Assembly (NCBI RefSeq): GCF_900291465.1
Contig: NZ_LT985808.1
Coordinates: forward strand, 1,868,574 to 1,932,573
Length of the DNA stretch: 64,000 nt
Direction of reading: 5' to 3'
From: Bacteroides sp. Marseille-P3684
Lineage (GTDB): Bacteria; Bacteroidota; Bacteroidia; Bacteroidales; Bacteroidaceae
Position 1 is the first letter of the stretch. The number at the start of each line of letters is the position of its first letter. The position numbers and the translations under genes were made by a program. The notes beneath the pieces were generated by a model. It was not told where the DNA came from, searched no databases, and was given only the letters and a program-made list of their open reading frames with translations. This document shows, one piece after another, positions 17,338 to 27,686 of the stretch.

Positions 17338-17958
17338 ATGATAAACCAACAATACCCTTCCGCCCTTTTGGAGAAGGCGGTCAATGAATTTGCCAAGCTG
17401 CCGGGCATCGGACGGAAGACAGCGATGAGGCTGGTGCTCTATCTGTTGAGGCAGGACACTGCCATGGTGGAGTCGTTCGGCAACGCTCTGATAACACTTA
17501 AGCATGAAGTGAAATACTGCAAGGTGTGTCACAACATATCCGATACGGAGGTCTGCCGGCTGTGTGGCAATCCGCAGCGCGATGCGTCTACCATCTGCGT
17601 CGTAGAGAACATTCAGGATGTCATGGCGGTGGAGAATACGCAACAGTTCAAGGGACTTTACCATGTTTTGGGAGGAGTCATTTCCCCGATGGACGGCATC
17701 GGACCTTCGGACTTGGAGATTGACAGCCTCGTCAAACGTGTGGAGGCTGGCGGCATCAGGGAAGTAATCCTGGCACTCAGCTCCACGATGGAAGGCGATA
17801 CGACCAATTTTTACATCTTCCGTAAACTTTCCAGGTTTGATGTGAAACTGAGCATCATTGCCCGGGGTATCTCCATCGGCGATGAATTGGAATACACCGA
17901 CGAAGTGACGTTGGGGCGTTCCATCGTGAACCGGACTTTGTTTACCGGAACCAACTGA
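17338..17958 (+). CDS. recR: Recombination mediator RecR
   Basis: A 206-residue protein, normal length. ATG 17338 ([18 protein letters not shown]) gives the conserved start; the upstream frame is leader. Helix-hairpin-helix [12 protein letters not shown], a four-Cys zinc finger (CKVCHN ... CRLCGN) and a Toprim core ([28 protein letters not shown]) are in order. RecR with RecO/RecF loads RecA onto gapped DNA. A TATCTTTG element at 17297-17304 fits the Bacteroidota -7 promoter box. Confidence 0.97.
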   Translation: MINQQYPSALLEKAVNEFAKLPGIGRKTAMRLVLYLLRQDTAMVESFGNALITLKHEVKYCKVCHNISDTEVCRLCGNPQRDASTICVVENIQDVMAVENTQQFKGLYHVLGGVISPMDGIGPSDLEIDSLVKRVEAGGIREVILALSSTMEGDTTNFYIFRKLSRFDVKLSIIARGISIGDELEYTDEVTLGRSIVNRTLFTGTN

Positions 17959-17988
17959 AAAACGTTGCATAACGAATCAAGATACATT

Positions 17989-18429
17989 ATGGAAGAAATA
18001 CAGAAATGGACACGCCGACTCCTGGTCGAATACTGCATGTTCTGGCTGATAGCCCTGCTGCTCGTGGCTGCTTTTGAATGTGGCTGGTTGGAGGAGGGAG
18101 GGCTGGTCGGTCAGGACCGTTGGGAGTTTGCCTTGGAGACAGCCTCTATTCTGTTGACACTGGCTCTCATTCCCGGAGCGTTGAGGCTGTTCAGCAGGAA
18201 AGTGTTGACATGGCGTGCCTTGCCCTTGCTGGAAGCTTTGAAGGCTTACCACCGTTGGAACCTGATACGGCTGATTATGCTGGCGGTGATTGCTTGGGGA
18301 AACCTGGTGCTCTATTACCTGACGCTGAATAACATCGGTGGATTGTGTGCCCTGCTGGCATGTCTGGCCGCCCTGTTTTGTGTTCCCGGTAAACGGAAGC
18401 TGATGAACGAATTGGAAATTACGGAATAA
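17989..18429 (+). CDS. Small integral membrane protein of unknown function
   Basis: A 146-residue protein with four likely membrane segments (around residues 16-32, 50-68, 95-112 and 115-128). ATG 17989 (MEEIQKWTRRLL) is preferred to TTG 17965. No named domain is visible. It lies 30 bases after recR, and its TAA overlaps the ATG of the acetyltransferase by one base. The same recR-membrane-GNAT order suggests an operon, though the functions look unrelated. Confidence 0.65.
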   Translation: MEEIQKWTRRLLVEYCMFWLIALLLVAAFECGWLEEGGLVGQDRWEFALETASILLTLALIPGALRLFSRKVLTWRALPLLEALKAYHRWNLIRLIMLAVIAWGNLVLYYLTLNNIGGLCALLACLAALFCVPGKRKLMNELEITE

Positions 18430-18968
18430 TGAAAAGACAACTGCTTTCCACAGAACGAATCGTGTTGCGTGCTCCCGAGCCGGAAGACCTGGAGGTGATG
18501 TACCGCATGGAGAATCTGCCCGAGATGTGGGCGGTCAGCAACGCTACGGTCCCATACTCGCGTTATGTGCTGCGCCGGTACATAGAGAACTGCCGGAATG
18601 ATATTTATGCCGATCGTGAGTTGCGTCTCATGATTCAGACCGTTGAAGGGCACAGGGTCGTCGGGACGGTCGATCTGGTGGAGTTCACTCCCTTGCACGG
18701 GCGTGCGGAAGCGGGCATTGCCATTCTGGAAGAATATAGGAGGAAAGGATATGCGCGTGAAGCCTTGGAGCTGATGTGTCATTATGCCTTCCGCCAACTC
18801 GGTCTGAACCAGCTTTATGCCTATGTGGCAGTGGACAACGAAGCCTCGTTGGCTCTTTTCGAGTCGTGTGGCTTTACACGGAAGGTGGAGTTGAGAGACT
18901 GGCTGTGCTATGAACGTGCATACAAGAATGTCTATCTCTTGCAGTGTTTTGCTACTTCTTACGTCTGA
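18429..18968 (+). CDS. GNAT family N-acetyltransferase
   Basis: A 179-residue protein of the RimJ/RimL-like GNAT group. N-terminus TERIVLRAPEPEDLEVMYRMEN is the usual strand-helix start; GTVDLVEFTPLHGRAEAGI then EEYRRKGYAREALELM is motif A, which binds acetyl-CoA (R-x-x-G-x-A), and DNEASLALFESCGF is the motif B region. The acceptor is unknown (protein N-terminus, spermidine or drug). Its 3' end overlaps the converging small gene by 17 bases. Confidence 0.88.
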   Translation: MKRQLLSTERIVLRAPEPEDLEVMYRMENLPEMWAVSNATVPYSRYVLRRYIENCRNDIYADRELRLMIQTVEGHRVVGTVDLVEFTPLHGRAEAGIAILEEYRRKGYAREALELMCHYAFRQLGLNQLYAYVAVDNEASLALFESCGFTRKVELRDWLCYERAYKNVYLLQCFATSYV

Positions 18969-19209
18969 ACAACCCTCTGACACGGCGCATGATGCGCAGG
19001 CCGGTCATTACGCCGTCGAACACAGCGATGCCGGAGTTTACGGAGTTCATCAGCATCTCGACCTTGGTCGTGGCTTTGACCGGTGAGAACAGTTCGGTAG
19101 CCGTCTGCTGGATGCGGTCTCTTTGCTCTCTGATTTGCAGACGTACGGCTTTCTTTTGTCTCGTGATTTCTTCGAGTGTAATCTGGGGTTTGCTGATTCC
19201 GGTATTCAT
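18952..19209 (-). CDS. Small conserved protein of the YtxH/holin-like operon
   Basis: An 85-residue protein without recognised domain: an N-terminal charged helix (ITLEEITRQKKAVRLQIREQ), a middle helix, and a basic end (RIMRRVRGLFRRKK). It is the third gene of a minus-strand set with the holin-superfamily-III and YtxH proteins, an envelope-stress-like trio often seen together in Bacteroidota. It begins 13 bases after the holin-like stop. Confidence 0.6.
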   Translation of the reverse strand: MNTGISKPQITLEEITRQKKAVRLQIREQRDRIQQTATELFSPVKATTKVEMLMNSVNSGIAVFDGVMTGLRIMRRVRGLFRRKK

Positions 19210-19222
19210 GAGCGGATGATTT

Positions 19223-19597
19223 TTAGGCGTTTTCGTTGTTGTCGTCGTTGTTCATAAACAGGTTTGCGATGAACTTCACCAGGGGACGCACGATGAGTTG
19301 TTTGCGGAAGCCGTAGATGAGCGCCAGCAGGATGAGCAGGGCCGCTGTGATAATGGCAAAGCTGACGGTCAGTCCGCCCACGTGGGGAGCCATGATGTAG
19401 GCAAGGCTGAAAGACAGGTAGAACAGTGCCATCATGCCCAGGATGATAGCGATGGTTGTCAGGATGATGGCGGAAGCCAGGATGGTGAGTTTCTCCACAA
19501 GTTCCAGACGCAGGTAGTCCTTTTGGAGCAGGATGTAGTTCTTGCATTCCACAAAAAGCTGTTCCAGACTCTCGATGCTCTTATCGTTCGCAAACAT
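19223..19597 (-). CDS. Phage holin superfamily III / DUF1469-like membrane protein
   Basis: A 124-residue protein with an N-terminal amphipathic helix and two close membrane segments (ILASAIILTTIAIILGMMAL and an ALLILLALIYGF segment), the layout of the putative actinobacterial holin-X/DUF1469 family (YqjE in E. coli). Despite the name these are chromosomal membrane proteins of unknown role, found with YtxH/ElaB-like partners. C-terminus is Asn/Asp-rich. Confidence 0.75.
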   Translation of the reverse strand: MFANDKSIESLEQLFVECKNYILLQKDYLRLELVEKLTILASAIILTTIAIILGMMALFYLSFSLAYIMAPHVGGLTVSFAIITAALLILLALIYGFRKQLIVRPLVKFIANLFMNNDDNNENA

Positions 19598-19640
19598 AGG
19601 CGCAGGGATTTAAAATAGGGGGGGTACTGGGGTTTAAAAG

Positions 19641-19698
19641 TATCATATCAGATTCCACAATGACAGCCGGAGCATGTCGGGCAGAATCTGATATGATA
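19641..19698. terminator. Hairpin between the YtxH and holin-like genes
   Basis: A perfect 15-bp stem (TATCATATCAGATTC / GAATCTGATATGATA) around 28 bases that themselves can form a short GACA/TGTC stem. It has no long T run on the minus strand, so it may lower readthrough, protect the mRNA end, or process the transcript between two genes of one operon. Confidence 0.6.
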
Positions 19699-19723
19699 AG
19701 AAGTCAAGGGGAAGAATGTAGGA

Positions 19724-19930
19724 TTATTCTCCATCGCCCTTCACTTCAGATGCGATTTCGTCAACCAGATCGTTGAGTTGTTTACGATCGAGTTTGATGC
19801 CTCTTTTGCGGAGGGCTTCACTTATTTTCAAACGAGTGTCTTCTCCCTTTTCCGGAGCAAACAAAATACCGCATGCAGCACCCACAACGGCTCCGCCAAG
19901 GAATGCAGCTAAAATACTTAAACTTCTCAT
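19724..19930 (-). CDS. YtxH domain protein
   Basis: A 68-residue protein with one glycine-rich membrane segment (LAAFLGGAVVGAACGILFAPEKG) followed by a short helical tail, the definition of the YtxH family (general-stress small membrane proteins). It leads a minus-strand operon with the holin-like gene, from which it is separated by the 19641-19698 hairpin. Confidence 0.85.
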   Translation of the reverse strand: MRSLSILAAFLGGAVVGAACGILFAPEKGEDTRLKISEALRKRGIKLDRKQLNDLVDEIASEVKGDGE

Positions 19931-20135
19931 AAGCTCTGTTGTTTAAAGTTGAGTTCAAAGGCAAATATAACGATAATATGTTCAGAGTATGCATATTTTC
20001 AAGGTTTTTAGAGAAAAAAGTGAAGGATGGAAGCAATCGGGCACTTTTTTCGTCCAAAATACACCGACTCTTAGGAAATAGTGTTATTTTTGCTCGATAA
20101 AAGTCTGAGTGTATATTAGTATAGACAAACAATAT

Positions 20136-20642
20136 ATGATTAAGAAGATGAAACGTTATTGGATTTTAGGGGCAGGCTTGTGCCTGGCCGTGATGTTCGG
20201 TTCTTGTAAATCGAGCGAAAGTGCTTATAAAAAGGCATACGAGAAAGCAAAGCAGCAAGAACTTGCCCAACCGCAAGTGAGCGAGCCTGTCGAAGTAGCT
20301 CCCGTTGTCAGTGCACCGGTGACTACGACCACCACGACTCCGACCAATGTCTCCGTCCGTGAGGAAAAGGTGACGATGGTAAGCGGTAATGGCCTGAAGA
20401 CTTACAGCGTTGTGTGTGGAAGCTTCGGCGTACAAGCCAATGCCGAGTCTCTGAAAGAGTGGTTGGACAAGGAAGGCTACAATGCCATCATTGTGAAGAA
20501 TGAAGAACGCAACATGTATCGTGTAGTGGTTGAGTCGTTTGACGACAAGACACAAGCTGCTCAGGCTCGGGATGCCTTCAAGGCCAAGTATCCCAACCGT
20601 TCGGATTTCCAGGGCTCCTGGTTGCTCTATCGTGTCTATTGA
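20136..20642 (+). CDS. SPOR-domain lipoprotein
   Basis: A 168-residue lipoprotein: signal peptide with lipobox (VMFGSC), a Pro/Thr/Val-rich linker (VEVAPVVSAPVTTTTTTP) and a C-terminal SPOR domain (TYSVVCGSFGVQANAESLKE ... RVVVESFDDKTQAAQAR). SPOR domains bind denuded glycan strands of peptidoglycan at division sites. ATG 20136 or 20148 are both possible starts. The gene stands alone with its own terminator. Confidence 0.87.
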   Translation: MIKKMKRYWILGAGLCLAVMFGSCKSSESAYKKAYEKAKQQELAQPQVSEPVEVAPVVSAPVTTTTTTPTNVSVREEKVTMVSGNGLKTYSVVCGSFGVQANAESLKEWLDKEGYNAIIVKNEERNMYRVVVESFDDKTQAAQARDAFKAKYPNRSDFQGSWLLYRVY

Positions 20643-20675
20643 GATGAATTGAAACCATTTTTCTTTCATAGTTTG

Positions 20676-20714
20676 AAAAGAGTTGCTTTTGTGTCGTGCA
20701 AGGGCAACTCTTTT
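20676..20714 (+). terminator. Terminator after the SPOR lipoprotein gene
   Basis: Stem AAAAGAGTTGC / GCAACTCTTTT with a 17-base loop, followed by a run of T residues (TTTTTTT within 20711-20717). Confidence 0.85.
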
Positions 20715-20850
20715 TTTCTGCCTCTTTCCTGAACGGTAGTGGATGCTGTCTGAAGCGACACGGCTGAAGGAAAACTGCAAACACATTTTACAGCTTTTTT
20801 GCCTTTTGTTGGAGCTACCTACGGCTTTATTGCTTAATTTTGCAACAATT

Positions 20851-21267
20851 ATGAGCAGAATTGTAGCAATTGATTATGGAAAAAAACGCACGGGGATAGC
20901 CGTGACCGACCCCTTGCAGCTTATAGCGAACGGACTGACAACCGTGGCGACATCCGAATTGTTTGATTTCGTGATGGATTATGTTCGCCGGGAACCGGTG
21001 GAACGCATCCTGGTCGGTCTGCCCAAACAGATGAATAATCAGCCTTCGGAAAATATGAAAAACATCACTCCCTTTGTCAATCGTCTGCGCAAGGCTTTGC
21101 CCGATATGCCTGTGGAGTTTGTGGATGAGCGCTTCACGTCGGTGCTGGCTCATCAGGCGATGCTTGATGGAGGACTGAGGAAGAAGGACCGTCAGAATAA
21201 GGCGTTGGTCGATGAAATCAGTGCTACCATTATCCTGCAATCTTATCTGGAATCAAAAAGAATGTAA
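20851..21267 (+). CDS. ruvX: Holliday-junction resolvase-like YqgF/RuvX
   Basis: A 138-residue protein, normal length, starting at ATG 20851 (MSRIVAIDYGKKRTGIAV); the 36 upstream in-frame residues are leader. RNase H-fold motifs: AIDYGKKRTGIA with the first catalytic Asp, ILVGLPKQMN, FVDERFTSVLA with Glu, and a C-terminal DEISATIILQSYL with Asp. YqgF acts in rRNA 5' processing or as a junction resolvase. A def gene follows after 9 bases, a cotranscribed pair. Confidence 0.95.
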   Translation: MSRIVAIDYGKKRTGIAVTDPLQLIANGLTTVATSELFDFVMDYVRREPVERILVGLPKQMNNQPSENMKNITPFVNRLRKALPDMPVEFVDERFTSVLAHQAMLDGGLRKKDRQNKALVDEISATIILQSYLESKRM

Positions 21268-21276
21268 TATACCAAG

Positions 21277-21831
21277 ATGATTTTACCAATTTACACACTG
21301 GGACAGCCTGTCTTGAGAAAAGTGGCTGAGGAGATTACTCCTGAATATCCGAATCTGAAAGAACTGATAGAAAATATGTACGAAACGATGGAGAAGGCCG
21401 ATGGCGTGGGTCTGGCTGCTCCGCAGGTAGGGCTTCCCATCCGTATGTTTGTCATTGACCTTGACTGCCTGAGCGATGAGATGCCCGAGTACAAGGATTT
21501 CCGGAAAACGTTTATCAATCCGGAGATACTGGAAGTCGGTGGCGAGGAAGAGTCCTATGAAGAAGGGTGCCTGAGCTTGCCCGGTATTCATGAAACGGTA
21601 AAGCGGATGAACAAGGTTCACATGCGTTACCAGGATGCTGACTTTGTGGAGCACGATGAATGGATTGACGGCTACCAGGCACGCGTAGTCCAGCACGAGT
21701 ATGACCACTTGGACGGGAAGGTGTTCATTGACCACATTTCCACCCTTCGCCGCCAGCTTATCAAAGGAAAGGTGAATGCGTTGCTGAAAGGCAAGGCGCA
21801 CTGCTCCTATAAAGTGAAAACAGTTCGATAA
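21277..21831 (+). CDS. def: Peptide deformylase
   Basis: A 184-residue Fe2+-type peptide deformylase that removes the formyl group from nascent proteins. All three motifs are intact: GVGLAAPQVG, EEGCLSLP (metal Cys) and QHEYDHLDG (two metal His and the catalytic Glu). Normal length for the Bacteroidota form. Cotranscribed with ruvX upstream, and the TPR gene follows 40 bases downstream. Confidence 0.97.
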   Translation: MILPIYTLGQPVLRKVAEEITPEYPNLKELIENMYETMEKADGVGLAAPQVGLPIRMFVIDLDCLSDEMPEYKDFRKTFINPEILEVGGEEESYEEGCLSLPGIHETVKRMNKVHMRYQDADFVEHDEWIDGYQARVVQHEYDHLDGKVFIDHISTLRRQLIKGKVNALLKGKAHCSYKVKTVR

Positions 21832-21871
21832 CGGAATCAACCAACTAAACTGCCGTACGGAGAATTAAACG

Positions 21872-23878
21872 ATGATGCGTAGACTTCTGATAGCATTCCT
21901 TTGCTGCCTGCCCGGATGGGTAGGGGCACAGATTAACACCGACAGGGTGATGGCCATTGCACGAAATGCGTTGTTCTTTGAAGACTACGTGTTATCCATC
22001 CAGTATTTTAACCAGGTGATCAGTGCAAAGCCCTATCTGTATGAACCGTACTTCTATCGGGGAATTGCGAAAATCAATCTGGAGGATTTTCAAGGTGCGG
22101 AAGCCGATTGTACGAAAGCCATCGAGCGTAACCCGTTTGTCCCCGGATGTTACCAGATACGTGGATATGCCCGTATTCGTCAGCATAAGGTGGACGGCGC
22201 CATTGAGGACTACAAGAAGGCTCTGGAGTATGACCCGGAGAACAGCGGACTGTGGAACAATCTGGCACTCTGCCGCATTGAAAACAAGGATTATGAAGGT
22301 GCCAAGAAGGATATCGATCGGCTGATAGCCCTGGCTCCCCGTGAATCGAACGCTTTCCTGATGCGGGCAGACGTCGCTATGCGGCAGAAGGATACACTGG
22401 CTGCAGAGAAAGACATCGATAAGGCGATTGAAGTGGATGCGTACAATTCCACTGTGTGGACAGCCCGTGCCGTACTCCGCTTGCAACAGGCAAAATACAA
22501 GGAAGCGGAAGGCGACCTGGACCAGGCGATTCACCTGGCAGTGAAGAATGCCGATAACTACATCAACCGTGCTCTGGCACGTTATCACCAGAACAACCTC
22601 CGGGGAGCCATGGACGACTATGATGTGGCACTCCAGATTGACCCGAACAACTTTATCGGACACTACAACCGTGGTCTGTTGCGGGCATACGTTGGCGATG
22701 ATAACCGTGCCATTGAAGACTTCAATTTTGTCATCGAGCAGGAGCCGGACAACATGATGGCGATATTCAACCGGGGTCTGTTGCTTGACAAGACCGGAGA
22801 CTTGAGAGGAGCCATCAAGGATTATTCGACGGTTATTGATGAGTATCCGAACTTCCTGACCGGCTATTATTATCGGGCTGCGGCACGACGCAAGATTGGT
22901 GACAGGAGAGGAGCGGAGGCCGACGAACTGGTCCTGTTGCGTAATCAGCTGGACCGTTACAACGGAGTGAAGCAGCAGACTGCCGCCGATCATAAAACCC
23001 GCAAGAAGTCAGATCGGAACATGGAGAACTACGGCAAGATTGTGGTGGCAGACAGCGACGAAGATGCACCGCATTACAAGAACGAGTACCGCGGACGTGT
23101 GCAGGACAAGAATGTACGTATCGCTTATCAGCCCATGTATGCACTGACTTACTATGAGAAGCCCGGCAATGTACGCCGTACTATCCATTACTACAGGTAT
23201 ATTGACGAATTGAACCGTGACACCTTGTTTGCCAAACCGCTCCTGATTACGAACAATGAGGCTCCGTTGACCGAGCAACAGGTCAATGAGCACTTCAAGT
23301 GGATTGATGACCACACGGCAAGTACGGCGTCCGACAACAAGACGGATGCGAAGTTACGTTTCTTGCGGGGACTGGATTTCTATCTGGTGCAGGATTTCGA
23401 GAATGCCATTTCCGATTATACGGCAGCCATCGTAGCCGACGATTCGTTCATGCCTGCCTATTTTGACCGTGCCCTTGCCCGTTACAAGCAGCTGGAATAT
23501 CAGAAGGCTGAGTCACAGATGGACAAGAATGCCGGAAACGTACTCCCCTCAGGCGCTCCGGTAGTAGTGAAGAATGCAGACTATGAGTTGGTGAAGAATG
23601 ACCTCGATCAGGTCATTAAGCTGGCACCCGATTTCGCATACGCCTATTACAACCGTGCCAACCTGTTTGCCATGCTGGGAGATTATCATGCAGCGATTGT
23701 TGATTATAATAAGGTGCTGGAGCTGGATGCCGATTTTGCGGATGCCTACTATAACCGGGGTCTTACCTATATATATTTAGGCAATAACCAGCAAGGCATC
23801 GCCGACCTGAGCAAGGCCGGTGAGCTGGGACTTTTCTCCGCCTACAATGTAATCAAGCGTTTTACGGTACACGAGTAA
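21872..23878 (+). CDS. Exported TPR-repeat protein
   Basis: A 668-residue protein with a signal peptide (residues 1-19, cleavage after GWVGA) and about ten TPR motifs in two blocks: ~25-340 (for example [40 protein letters not shown]) and ~490-650. Between them, residues ~360-480 are a charged, less ordered linker. TPR scaffolds of this type sit in the periplasm or outer membrane and organise protein complexes. The partner is not identifiable. It follows def by 40 bases and precedes thrS, an order common in Bacteroides. Confidence 0.85.
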   Translation: MMRRLLIAFLCCLPGWVGAQINTDRVMAIARNALFFEDYVLSIQYFNQVISAKPYLYEPYFYRGIAKINLEDFQGAEADCTKAIERNPFVPGCYQIRGYARIRQHKVDGAIEDYKKALEYDPENSGLWNNLALCRIENKDYEGAKKDIDRLIALAPRESNAFLMRADVAMRQKDTLAAEKDIDKAIEVDAYNSTVWTARAVLRLQQAKYKEAEGDLDQAIHLAVKNADNYINRALARYHQNNLRGAMDDYDVALQIDPNNFIGHYNRGLLRAYVGDDNRAIEDFNFVIEQEPDNMMAIFNRGLLLDKTGDLRGAIKDYSTVIDEYPNFLTGYYYRAAARRKIGDRRGAEADELVLLRNQLDRYNGVKQQTAADHKTRKKSDRNMENYGKIVVADSDEDAPHYKNEYRGRVQDKNVRIAYQPMYALTYYEKPGNVRRTIHYYRYIDELNRDTLFAKPLLITNNEAPLTEQQVNEHFKWIDDHTASTASDNKTDAKLRFLRGLDFYLVQDFENAISDYTAAIVADDSFMPAYFDRALARYKQLEYQKAESQMDKNAGNVLPSGAPVVVKNADYELVKNDLDQVIKLAPDFAYAYYNRANLFAMLGDYHAAIVDYNKVLELDADFADAYYNRGLTYIYLGNNQQGIADLSKAGELGLFSAYNVIKRFTVHE

Positions 23879-23961
23879 TAACATTTTTAAGAAAAAGAAG
23901 ACTGTGTCGCAAAGAAATTGTTAATTTTGCGCATCGTAAATCAGAAATAATTCATGGAACT

Positions 23962-25902
23962 ATGATAAAAATAACTTTTCCTGATGGTTCCGTTCGTGAG
24001 TATAACGAAGGGGTAACCGGCCTGCAAATAGCAGAAAGTATAAGTGCGCGGTTGGCACAGGATGTGTTGGCTTGCGGAGTGAATGGCGAAACTTACGACC
24101 TGTCTCGTCCGATTCAGCACGATGCTTCTATCGTGCTCTACAAATGGGACGATGAGGAAGGTAAGCATGCTTTCTGGCATACAAGCGCCCACTTGCTTGC
24201 CGAAGCGTTGCAGGAACTCTATCCGGGCATCCAATTCGGTATTGGACCGGCAATTGAAAATGGTTTCTACTATGATGTAGATCCGGGCGAAGCCGTCATC
24301 AAGGAGTCTGACCTTCCTGCCATTGAAGCGAAGATGGCGGAACTGGCAGCCAAGAAGGAGACATTGGTCCGTCGGGACATTGCCAAGGCTGATGCATTGA
24401 AGATGTTTGGTGAAAGAGGCGAGACCTACAAATGTGAGTTGATTTCCGAGCTGGAAGATGGTCATATCACGACTTATACCCAAGGTGCATTCACCGACCT
24501 TTGCCGGGGTCCTCACTTGATGTCCACAGCTCCTATCAAGGCTATCAAGTTGCTGTCTGTTGCCGGTGCCTATTGGCGTGGTCATGAAGACCGCAAGCAG
24601 TTGACCCGTATTTACGGTATCACGTTCCCGAAGAAGAAGATGCTCGATGAATACCTCGTCATGCTGGAAGAGGCCAAGAAGCGCGACCACCGTAAAATCG
24701 GTAAGGAGATGGATTTGTTCATGTTCTCCGACACGGTTGGTAAGGGACTTCCGATGTGGTTGCCGAAAGGTACGGCACTGCGTCTGCGTCTGCAGGAATT
24801 CCTGCGCCGTATCCAGTCACGCTATGACTATCAGGAAGTGATGTGTCCGCCTATCGGTAACAAACTCCTGTATGTGACTTCAGGACATTATGCCAAGTAT
24901 GGAAAGGATGCGTTCCAGCCGATTCATACGCCGGAAGAAGGGGAAGAATATTTCCTGAAGCCGATGAACTGCCCGCATCACTGCATGATTTATAAGAACT
25001 CACCCCGTTCGTACAAGGACCTGCCTTTGCGTATTGCCGAGTTCGGAACCGTTTGCCGTTACGAGCAGAGTGGTGAGCTTCACGGACTGACCCGCGTCCG
25101 CAGCTTTACGCAGGATGATGCACACATCTTCTGCCGTCCCGATCAGGTGAAGGAAGAGTTCCTGCGTGTGATGGACATCATTTCCATCGTATTTAAATCC
25201 ATGAATTTCGAGAACTTTGAAGCACAAATCTCCTTGCGTGACAAAGTAAATCGTGATAAATACATCGGTAGCGATGAGAACTGGGAAAAGGCGGAACAAG
25301 CCATTGTGGAAGCCTGTCGCGAGAAAGGATTGCCCGCCAAGGTTGAATATGGAGAAGCCGCTTTCTACGGTCCGAAGCTCGACTTCATGGTGAAGGATGC
25401 CATTGGTCGCCGTTGGCAGTTGGGTACCATCCAGGTGGACTACAACTTGCCCGAACGCTTCCAGTTGGAATACATGGGCTCTGACAACCAGAAGCATCGT
25501 CCGGTGATGATCCACCGTGCTCCCTTCGGCTCCATGGAACGCTTTGTGGCTGTGCTGATTGAGCATACGGCTGGAAAGTTCCCCTTGTGGCTGACTCCTG
25601 ATCAGGTAGCCATCCTGCCTATTTCGGAGAAATACAATGAATACGCCGAGCAGGTGAAGGCATATTTGAAAGCTCACGAGGTACGCGCCCTGGTGGATGA
25701 CCGCAATGAAAAGATTGGCCGTAAGATCCGTGACAATGAGATGAAACGTATCCCTTACATGTTGATTGTGGGCGAGAAGGAAATGGAGAATGGCGAAGTT
25801 TCCGTCCGCAAACAAGGCGAAGGTGACAAGGGAACGATGAAATACGAAGATTTCGCTAAAATTTTGAACGAAGAAGTTCAGAATATGATAAATAAGTACT
25901 AA
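23962..25902 (+). CDS. thrS: Threonyl-tRNA synthetase
   Basis: A 646-residue class II synthetase. An N-terminal TGS domain (residues 1-60) is followed by the editing domain with [11 protein letters not shown], then the catalytic core: motif 2 near [20 protein letters not shown], zinc ligands in [10 protein letters not shown] and later His residues, motif 3 in [11 protein letters not shown]. The C-terminal anticodon-binding domain ends at ~640. A TAATTTTG box at 23922-23929 may be the -7 promoter element. It heads the thrS-infC-rpmI-rplT cluster. Confidence 0.98.
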   Translation: MIKITFPDGSVREYNEGVTGLQIAESISARLAQDVLACGVNGETYDLSRPIQHDASIVLYKWDDEEGKHAFWHTSAHLLAEALQELYPGIQFGIGPAIENGFYYDVDPGEAVIKESDLPAIEAKMAELAAKKETLVRRDIAKADALKMFGERGETYKCELISELEDGHITTYTQGAFTDLCRGPHLMSTAPIKAIKLLSVAGAYWRGHEDRKQLTRIYGITFPKKKMLDEYLVMLEEAKKRDHRKIGKEMDLFMFSDTVGKGLPMWLPKGTALRLRLQEFLRRIQSRYDYQEVMCPPIGNKLLYVTSGHYAKYGKDAFQPIHTPEEGEEYFLKPMNCPHHCMIYKNSPRSYKDLPLRIAEFGTVCRYEQSGELHGLTRVRSFTQDDAHIFCRPDQVKEEFLRVMDIISIVFKSMNFENFEAQISLRDKVNRDKYIGSDENWEKAEQAIVEACREKGLPAKVEYGEAAFYGPKLDFMVKDAIGRRWQLGTIQVDYNLPERFQLEYMGSDNQKHRPVMIHRAPFGSMERFVAVLIEHTAGKFPLWLTPDQVAILPISEKYNEYAEQVKAYLKAHEVRALVDDRNEKIGRKIRDNEMKRIPYMLIVGEKEMENGEVSVRKQGEGDKGTMKYEDFAKILNEEVQNMINKY

Positions 25903-25907
25903 ATTTG

Positions 25908-25955
25908 CAGCCGTTTGTCAGAAGTCCCCTGTAGGGAGGCTTGGGCAAACGGCTG
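25908..25955. terminator. Hairpin between thrS and infC
   Basis: A 10-bp stem (CAGCCGTTTG / CAAACGGCTG) with an inner CCC-GGG hairpin; no strong T run follows. It may be a partial terminator or part of the infC-rpmI-rplT leader, which in other bacteria is regulated by L20. Confidence 0.5.
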
Positions 25956-26009
25956 AATTTGAATAATCATTAACCAACAAAACAAACAGGTAGAAAGACA
26001 ATTTTTTGA

Positions 26010-26612
26010 ATGAAGAATGACAATTTGAAAGGGCAACATCGAATCAATGAACAGATTCGTGCCAAAGAAGTCCGCATCGTGGGCGATAATGTAGAGTCAG
26101 CAGTGTATCCTATAGCACAAGCTTTGCGAATGGCTGAGGAGCATGAATGTGACCTGGTCGAAATCTCACCCAATGCTGTTCCGCCTGTTTGCCGTCTGAT
26201 CGATTATTCCAAATTTCTTTATCAGTTAAAGAAACGTCAGAAGGAACAAAAAGCCAAGCAGGTGAAGGTCAACGTGAAGGAAATCCGTTTCGGACCTCAG
26301 ACCGATGACCACGACTACAACTTCAAGCTGAAACATGCCATCGGCTTCCTGCAGGATGGTGACAAGGTGAAGGCTTACGTGTTCTTTAAGGGACGTTCCA
26401 TTCTGTTCAAGGAACAAGGTGAAGTGTTGCTCCTGCGTTTTGCCAATGACCTGGAAGAATATGCCAAGGTGGAGCAGATGCCGTTGCTGGAAGGCAAGCG
26501 GATGACCATCTCACTGGCTCCTAAAAAGCCTGCTTCTCCGAAAAAGGCTGCCGCTGCCCCGGCACAGCAACCGAAACAGGCTCCCAAGGCAGAAGAGGCT
26601 GCTGAGAAATGA
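26010..26612 (+). CDS. infC: Translation initiation factor IF-3
   Basis: A 200-residue IF-3 with an ATG start (many infC genes use AUU). N-domain: [20 protein letters not shown]; linker rich in Lys; C-domain: [19 protein letters not shown] and [13 protein letters not shown]. After residue ~175 there is an Ala/Pro/Lys tail ([20 protein letters not shown]) typical of Bacteroidota. IF-3 binds the 30S subunit and checks start codons. Cotranscribed with rpmI and rplT. Confidence 0.97.
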   Translation: MKNDNLKGQHRINEQIRAKEVRIVGDNVESAVYPIAQALRMAEEHECDLVEISPNAVPPVCRLIDYSKFLYQLKKRQKEQKAKQVKVNVKEIRFGPQTDDHDYNFKLKHAIGFLQDGDKVKAYVFFKGRSILFKEQGEVLLLRFANDLEEYAKVEQMPLLEGKRMTISLAPKKPASPKKAAAAPAQQPKQAPKAEEAAEK

Positions 26613-26686
26613 AAAACGAAAGAAGCGTGTAACGCCGAGGTATAGTGCGTTGCCGCGAATCAATTAATAATTTAAAATTTAGTAAG

Positions 26687-26884
26687 ATGCCAAAGATTAA
26701 GACTAACTCCGGTTCTAAAAAAAGATTCACTCTTACCGGATCAGGAAAGATCAAAAGAAAACATGCTTATCACAGTCACATTCTGACGAAGAAGACTAAA
26801 AAGCAGAAGAGAAACTTGGTTCACGCAGGTTTGGTTGACAAGGCCAACTTGGATTCCGTGAAGTCACTTTTAGCAATGAAGTAA
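26687..26884 (+). CDS. rpmI: 50S ribosomal protein L35
   Basis: A 65-residue L35 starting at ATG 26687 ([20 protein letters not shown]), with the family blocks [20 protein letters not shown] and a basic end. The in-frame extension to 26645 is leader. Middle gene of infC-rpmI-rplT. Confidence 0.98.
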   Translation: MPKIKTNSGSKKRFTLTGSGKIKRKHAYHSHILTKKTKKQKRNLVHAGLVDKANLDSVKSLLAMK

Positions 26885-26989
26885 TTTCTTCGACAAGCAA
26901 ACACTATTTTATTAACCGAATGCTTTAGCTTGAAGTTCGCCAATCCTGAGACAGGGATGCGACGCTAACATTCAAAAACGATTAAAACT

Positions 26990-27340
26990 ATGCCAAGATC
27001 AGTAAATCACGTTGCTTCAAGAGCAAAAAGAAAGAAAATTTTAGGTCTTACCAGAGGTTACTTTGGTGCAAGAAAGAACGTTTGGACCGTTGCCAAGAAT
27101 ACTTGGGAAAAGGGTTTGACCTATGCTTATCGTGACCGTAAGAACAAGAAACGTAACTTCCGTGCATTGTGGATTCAGCGTATCAACGCTGCTGCCCGTC
27201 TGGAAGGTATGTCTTATTCGAAGTTGATGGGTGGTCTGCACAAAGCCGGTATTGAAATCAACCGTAAGGTTTTGGCTGACCTTGCCATGAATCATCCCGA
27301 AGCATTCAAGGCTGTTGTTGAAAAGGCCAAGAACGCTTGA
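26990..27340 (+). CDS. rplT: 50S ribosomal protein L20
   Basis: A 116-residue L20 ([60 protein letters not shown]). L20 starts 50S assembly and in many bacteria represses its own operon by binding the leader mRNA. It is the last gene of the cluster, followed by the terminator at 27376-27402. Confidence 0.98.
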   Translation: MPRSVNHVASRAKRKKILGLTRGYFGARKNVWTVAKNTWEKGLTYAYRDRKNKKRNFRALWIQRINAAARLEGMSYSKLMGGLHKAGIEINRKVLADLAMNHPEAFKAVVEKAKNA

Positions 27341-27375
27341 TAGACAGGTTTGAGCATATACTGCAAGTATATAAG

Positions 27376-27402
27376 AAGGATGTATCGCAGAGATGCATCC
27401 TT
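27376..27402 (+). terminator. Terminator of the rplT operon
   Basis: Stem AAGGATG / CATCCTT with an inner ATC/GAT pair, followed directly by a T run (27401-27407). Confidence 0.88.
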
Positions 27403-27686
27403 TTTTTGTGCCCCTATGTTTGAACAGGAGGCATTCTTCGTCGACTTCGTCAGCCTTTCCGCCATCTTGTCAGCCTTTGATGGTAAATAATGTTTGCATT
27501 CAGTTAAAGCGGACCGCTGTTTGTTTAAATAATTTTCCAAAGGATTAAAAGCCGGGGCGGGTGACTGACAAGATTTCCTACAGGCATATAGTTTGCAATT
27601 TCCTAAGTGAACCGCGAGGCCGGAAGGCGGAGGGGTTCAGTGAAACAAACAATAAAATAATAATTAAAATATAGGAGATTACAACT
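27403..27686 (+). other. Non-coding region between rplT and the Hsp20 gene
   Basis: No gene. It carries a hairpin at 27608-27639 (TGAACC ... GGTTCA enclosing GGCC/GGC-rich sequence) in the presumed leader of the Hsp20 gene. Bacteroidales-1 structured RNAs are known downstream of L20 genes, so this is the place to test for one; I cannot confirm it by eye. Confidence 0.4.

Noticed and set aside
27403..27686. Bacteroidales-1 RNA downstream of rplT
   Set aside because: The location fits the known association with L20 genes, but I could not match a structure by eye; it needs a covariance-model search (support: significant hit in 27403-27686).
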